Part shown: positions 59,036 through 64,000 of the stretch, one piece after another
How the letters are laid out: every line of letters starts with the position of its first letter
How positions within the stretch are numbered: position 1 is the stretch's first letter
Source of the DNA: Triops longicaudatus
Taxonomy: Eukaryota > Arthropoda > Branchiopoda > Notostraca > Triopsidae
Reading direction: 5' to 3'
NCBI GenBank assembly: GCA_022885665.1
Contig: JAGQDJ010000125.1
Coordinates: 124,001-188,000 of the forward strand
DNA: 64,000 nucleotides
The notes under the pieces: model-generated
What the model was told of the DNA's origin: nothing
Database searches by the model: none
Seen by the model: the letters and a program-made list of their open reading frames with translations, nothing else
Program-made: the position numbers and the translations under genes

Positions 59036-60537
59036 TTAGTCGTGTTCAAACAATATGCTAGCGTAGATCAGCGTTTTCCCATTCTTGGTGGACTGAGGAG
59101 ACGCAATGCCAGTACTATCTAGCTTGTTTCCACTGAGTTTTACACTTCCAAACATGCCAACTTCACCGCCAGGGCAGTATGTTGCATTCTTGGGATCCAA
59201 CAACCAAAATGACCCGCAACCGTAGCGATCATCTTCGACGGTAATAAAAGGAGTGGGTTTTAAAGATCCTCCATTTAAGTTGAAAATATCACCGTCCGTT
59301 TTCATTAAAGTGTCAGATAGCTTTAGAATACTCAATGTTCCATCCTCGCCAATGAACCAGTCGTCGTACATGTGAAGAAGCCAATCATCAGTGGTGGTAG
59401 ACTTGAACCAGATTTGCAGTCTTTTGTTAGAGTGTACTTTAGCTAGACGGTGCATATCTTTGAAAGGCATTAAGAAATCGACCAACACCTTCCCAGAAAT
59501 TGCGTTAATTTTCCTGTCTGCCAAGTACGTAAACGACGGTGAACATCGGCCGAAGATAGGCGTTGAATAAGGCACGTCAGCGTCAGGCCAGTAGGTGCAA
59601 TCTCCAGCATCTAATGAAAATGAAACACCACGAAACATGTATTGGTTTTTGTTGGAAAATGTGTTGATAGACTTACAGAAAATGTAGGAGTGATAGTTGC
59701 TACATTGCTTGCAGTTTTGCAGGCAAGAATGACAATCGGGCCAAGTACCTTCGCAGCCTGGGCGCAGTACTTTGCACGAGACTTTACCATCGGCGCTAGA
59801 TTTGGCATCCACGCAAGCCGGACTCTCGGCAGACGCTTTCTTTTCCCAGACATTGCCACCAGGCCAGTTAATGAATGCTAGTTTAGTATTGTTCGGCACA
59901 AATTATCTGGCACGAGCTCGCAAACGTACGAGGCACCGCTTTGGTAGACGTTGAACGCGTGGCAGGATTGAAAACTAGTGCAGAATTTGCTACACTGAGC
60001 AGTTGCGCAGTCCTTAGTGGTCGATTCTACGACAATACGTCTAGTATTTAGTTTTATGTGCATGTTAGCTTTCAAATACGTACTTCTATTCAACTTGATG
60101 GTGATCAAATCATCTGCAGCGGACGATACCAATCTCGTGTTAGCATAATGCGGACTGGTAGCGAATTCTGCCGCGTTCGGACCGGAGGAGCATTTTTCTT
60201 CAACCGCAAGCTTCTCACTGTGGTCGTTAGAGGCTTTAGGTGCGTCTTGCTTACCGGAGACTGTCTTTTCGGGCTTAGATGTTCTTGACTTCTTAAGTTG
60301 TTGAATTTCGCTGGAGGTGTTGTTCAACGCAGAAGGAATGTTGGCCAGATTAGGAAGAATTCCTTGAAAATTCTTTGCGATTTCCCTTAGTTGCTGGATT
60401 TCAGAAGATATGTTCTGAACAAGAGGGATAACCGATGTTAAAATTTCTTCAGCACATTCGTTACTTTTTGGGGCAGCTGAAATCCCAGTAACTACGCCAA
60501 GGATGGCACAAAGACCTAACCAAGTCTTTAACTCCAT
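59036..60537 (-). pseudogene. PAN/apple-like secreted protein, paralogue B, 1-nt frameshift
   Basis: Exons 60537-60084, 60026-59677 and 59610-59036. It starts MELKTWLGL with a signal peptide, then a helical region with heptad-like QNISSEIQQLREI, then the PAN-like segment (CATAQCSKFCTSFQSCHAF, CELVPDNLC), the second Cys cluster (RPGCEGTWPDCHSC) and the C-terminal domain (DDRYGCGSFWLL, YCPGGEVGMFG). Exon 2 is 350 nt, one short of the intact paralogue. The missing base is near 59896, where paralogue A reads TGTCGCAACAAT and this one TGCCGAACAAT, so the frame stops three codons later while the correct frame continues open. All other features are intact, so it may be a very young pseudogene, a polymorphism or a sequence error. 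Confidence 0.75.
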
Positions 60538-60822
60538 AGTGAACCTTCTCACTTGCTGCCGTGTGAGCAAGTGACACACTGAGGAGCACAATTTTTGAAT
60601 TAATACATCCAAGGCTGTAGGCAAGGTTAAAGGTATCTTTTCCATGACGTCTGGTTTCTTTCCACTGCTTGACTATATCAGGTTCCAGGAACAGTTCCTT
60701 ATCTTGAAAAATTATACTTCAACGGACTCGCAACTTTTCTAGCTTCTTGAGTGTTTTTATTTATTATTATTTTTTTTTTTTGGGGGGGGGGAGTCAAGAA
60801 ACACACAGTAATGGAAGAGACG

Positions 60823-60828
60823 TTTATT
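60823..60828 (-). terminator. Polyadenylation signal of PAN-like paralogue A
   Basis: AATAAA on the minus strand, about 130 nt after the stop codon at 60956-60958. Confidence 0.4.
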
Positions 60829-60955
60829 TAATCTTGAAAGTACACAAGCAGTTTGCTCAGACCCATTCTTGAGGCACTACAAACATGTTAGGGCACGAAA
60901 ACTCAGTAGATATTTCAAGGGATTTTTCATTAGACTTATTAAGCTGCTTAGTAGT

Positions 60956-62429
60956 TCAGTAACTGAAAAAGATATTAGCTGCTACAAGAGTTTTCTTATC
61001 CTTAATAGCTTGAGGAGCGGAAATACCGGTGCTGACAACTCTCTTACCATCGAATTTCACTTTTCCGAACATACCGACTTCCCCTCCTGGACAATAGGTG
61101 GCGTTGTTAGGATTCAGCAACCAAAATGACCCGCAGCCATAACGGTCATCTGTGACTCTTACAAACGGCGTGGGTTTCAAAGCAGTTCCATTCAAGTTGA
61201 AAATATCGCCTTGGGCATTTTCTGAACGTCCAGCGAATGTTAAATTACTCAGCGTTCCGTCTTCTGCGATAACCCAGTTATCGTAGGAAAACCAAAACCA
61301 ATCGCCGTATTCTGTAGTTTTGAACCAAAATTGCAGTTGACGCTGGGAATTGAGCTTATACAAGCGATGCATTTCCTTTAACGACATGCGGAAGTCGCGT
61401 ATCACTTCGCCTGAAGGGTAGTCAATCTTCCTGGTTGCCAAGTATGTGTACGATGAAGAACAACTACCGAAAATAGGCGTTGATTGCGGTGCGTCACCTT
61501 CCGGCCAGTACGTACACTCGCCATCACCTTATTTGTACACAAAAACAGTTGAAAAAAATCCCGTGTTATATCTATATAAAGACATTCAGCTTACTAAAAA
61601 CGTATGAATAGCGGTCACTGCATTCGTCACAGTTTTTCAGGCAAGAGTGGCAATCAGGCCAAATACCAGAACAGCCTGGGCGCATTACCTCGCAAGAAAT
61701 CTCACTGTTAGGTCGAAACTTGACGTCCACGCAAGCCGGACTTCCTGCAGATGCTTTCTTTTCCCACACCTGACTATTCGGCCAGTTGACGAAAGCTAGT
61801 TTAGTATTGTTGCGACACAAATTGTCCGGCACAAGTTCGCAAACGTAAGCGTCGTCAGTTTCGTAGATATTAAAGGCGTGGCAGGATCGACTATTAGCAC
61901 AGGCTTGGCTGCAATGAACATTTGCACAGCTTTTGGATGAAATTTCTGAAAAAAAATCATTATTATCTTTTATATGAGCAAATTCGTAGGAAATACTTTT
62001 TTCTGTTGTTATGGTGTTTACAGCGTCCGCCGAAGAAGTCACTAGTCTCCTGTGAGCGTAGAGGTGACTTGTAACGAATTCTGCTACGTTGGGACCATTG
62101 GGGCATTCAGCATGTTCTTGCCGGTCAGTGTGCTTGTCTGAAGGAACTTTTTCAGGTTTGGGTGTCTTCTGCCTCTTGAGAAGCTGAATTTCGCTGGATA
62201 TGTTGCTCAGCGCCGGAGAAATGTTAGCCAATACGGGGGCAATTTTTTCGAAACTTTTCTGTGTCTTGCGAAGTTGTTGGATTTCTGCTGAAATATTTTG
62301 CAGCAGCGGAAGAATTAGCGTGGAGACGGTGTCTTCCGAACACTCGTTACCACGCTTTGCCGCGGCGCCGAAAGTGACAGATATTACCCCAAGAATAACA
62401 CAGAAACCAAACCAAACTTTTAACTCCAT
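60956..62429 (-). CDS. PAN/apple-like secreted protein, paralogue A (intact)
   Basis: Exons 62429-61997, 61945-61595 and 61527-60956, in phase (451 aa). The Met at 62429 is chosen because it aligns with the starts of paralogues B and C; another Met lies five codons earlier. A signal peptide covers about 1-24. Residues about 30-105 are helical, with repeated Asn-Ile-Ser glycosylation sites and coiled-coil-like spacing. A Cys-rich segment CANVHCSQACANSRSCHAF ... CELVPDNLC has the spacing of PAN/apple modules, which bind protein or carbohydrate. A second Cys cluster follows (RPGCSGIWPDCHSCLKNC). The last 190 residues form a domain I do not recognise, with DDRYGCGSFWLLNP and YCPGGEVGMFG. No membrane anchor, so extracellular. 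Intron 1 is 51 nt, a multiple of three without stops. The function is unknown; it belongs to a local array of three. Confidence 0.75.
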
Positions 62430-62490
62430 AGTGAACCTCCTCATTCGTTGCTGTGCTCAAAAGTGCTAAACTCACGCGCAGATTTCAGAC

Positions 62491-62497
62491 ATTTATA
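62491..62497 (-). promoter_or_regulatory. TATA box of PAN-like paralogue A
   Basis: TATAAAT on the minus strand, about 60 nt upstream of the ATG at 62429. Confidence 0.5.
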
Positions 62498-63935
62498 CAT
62501 TCCGAAAAAAAGAAAGTAGGCTGTACCCAAGGCTCTAAAGTGTTAAAGTAAACAACCCTTATCTTGTAAAACTATACTTGTGCGAGAGAAGCTTCCAACA
62601 TTTGAAAGTCGTCTTGTTCACGTTCTTAGTACATTTCTCTTGCTTTCCCAGTCCATCAACATAAGTTGACACATTTCTGTAGCACTAAGACCCCGGCGTT
62701 TTCAGCTTCCAGGATTTCTTAAGTAAAAGATATAGCTTCCTCCTCGGAGGGAAGATGTGTTATAGTTAATGACAGCAATAAACAAACGAAGTCAAATAAA
62801 AAATCTGGATTACCACAATAGGGTAGTGAAGTATTTGAAAATTTCAGGTATAGTATCACGAGAAGTAGCTGAACGATTTTATTTTTAGATTTTGTTGCAT
62901 ATGTTTTTATTTTTATTGCATATGTTTAAATAGATTTACTGTTTTAGGTCACCTCATTTAGATTTTTCTGTAAAATAAAAATGGGTAAAAAAATCAGCCA
63001 TTGTTTACAAATTTTGCTCACAAATTTTTAAAGAAAACATTAAACTCGTACAGTAGATGTCCTTAACCGCAACATTACTGTCAAATTGGTTGCAGTTTCT
63101 ACAGCATGGTGTTCTTTGACTGCGTATGTTATTCGCCCACAAAGGTAAATACCATGGATTTATGCTTGACTCTCGAATAAATAATCAAATTTAAAGTATA
63201 AAATGCTGCGAAGATTTACAGAAAAGTATTACGTTTTCTAACCGTGTAACCTAGACAAAGTCACGAAGTTATAATCGAGGATAAACCAAACAAGTTGAAA
63301 ATATGTTTCTTTTTTTTTTAAAAAAAAGCTGATTGTGTTTCTGTCATTTTTACGCTCTTGTGAGAGAACAAAGTGCAGTGTTCTGAAAAGCGGGAAATTA
63401 TGTTGTTAATTTTATCGAAGCCGTGTTATTCCTGTTTTCTATATTCTGTTAGGTTATATTCTATAAATGTATTTTCAGAAAGTGCAGTACATAAGAGTTC
63501 TCTTTAATGTTTTCTGCGTCGAACCTTGGTTGGCGAAACTTCTTGGAACAAGGCGTAATTTGAAACTGACCCACTGCGGCAAATTATTCTCGAAGAGCTT
63601 GTGGATCTTGTTCTGTGTATAGGAAAGTCTTTGTAAAAGCATCTGTTAAATAGTGCGCTGAACGAAGGATTAGTTTGATACTGCCGTGTTGACTGACACT
63701 GCCAGATGATTAGACTGCTAATGATACTGCCATGATCACTGCTGTCACTTGAAACTCATCCACTGCCAGGAAAAACCCAATGAAATTTGGGAGCTTCGAA
63801 CTTTAGAACTGCTGACTGACTTAACTATTTTCAATTTCGTTACTTTCCTTAGTACGTGAACAATCCGTTGTCAATCTAATCACTCGAACGCTGACCTCTC
63901 AAAGCGACAGTTTCGTAGAAAACGGAGGTACTACC
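62498..63935. other. Intergenic, no gene seen
   Basis: AT-rich upstream flank of the PAN-like array. No open frame with recognisable content on either strand. Confidence 0.5.
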
Positions 63936-64000
63936 TACTGTGGCATTCATTGTTACCCAACAGTCAAATTTCGTAGCCGCCCAACAATGAATCCTAAGAT
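63936..64000. repeat. Dispersed repeat, second copy, cut by window edge
   Basis: The reverse complement of this stretch matches 2921-2984 with about four differences. It runs to the end of the window, so whether it also has the 12-bp palindrome seen at 2911-2940 cannot be judged. Confidence 0.75.

Noticed and set aside
59885..59905. Explaining the frame break of PAN-like paralogue B by an extra small intron
   Set aside because: An AG exists (ACTAAACTAG), but any in-phase donor would make an intron of only about 30 nt and delete conserved residues.
1..64000. tRNA, rRNA, CRISPR, bacterial operons or viral genes
   Set aside because: None recognised on either strand; the intron-containing architecture is eukaryotic nuclear.

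Overview
The window is AT-rich nuclear DNA of an arthropod. It holds chemoreceptor families of the arthropod type: a seven-transmembrane gustatory receptor ending in the TYxxxxxQ motif, and ionotropic receptors of the variant glutamate-receptor family. It also carries a Syd-1/RhoGAP100F gene, many short introns (about 50-120 nt) and standard GT-AG splice sites. I cannot place it to class; a crustacean or chelicerate seems more likely than an insect, but that is inference. All multi-exon models below were built by eye from splice sites and reading phase. In each intact model the exon lengths sum to a multiple of three.

Layout. 1-13.9 kb (+): a chemosensory cluster made of a gustatory-receptor C-terminus, ionotropic receptor 1, a full gustatory receptor, an orphan mucin-like membrane protein and ionotropic receptor 2. 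The GR-then-IR order repeats, as if a two-gene block had been duplicated. 16.4-25.7 kb (-): Syd-1 (PDZ, C2, RhoGAP), a presynaptic assembly protein, with two candidate 5' exons at 30.6 and 34.9 kb; one of these could start the protein with a GAP-43-like MLCC motif. 26-42 kb is otherwise non-coding to my eye, with pogo/Tigger-like repeat remnants and a CpG-dense, promoter-like stretch near 40.6-41.1 kb. 42.2-48.1 kb (+): DCAF15, a CUL4-DDB1 ubiquitin-ligase receptor, complete in nine exons.

49-62.4 kb is a region of secreted-protein genes and decayed copies. It has an intact secreted cholinesterase-like gene (-), a cathepsin L pseudogene (+), a partial cholinesterase copy (-) and a phospholipid scramblase pseudogene (+). 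It also has a tandem array of three paralogous secreted PAN/apple-like proteins (-): one is intact, one carries a 1-nt deletion and one a 1-nt insertion in the same exon.

The most interesting items are the PAN-like array with a C-terminal domain I do not recognise, the mosaic cholinesterase duplicate that looks like gene conversion, the alternative ends of Syd-1, and the orphan mucin-like gene between the chemoreceptors.
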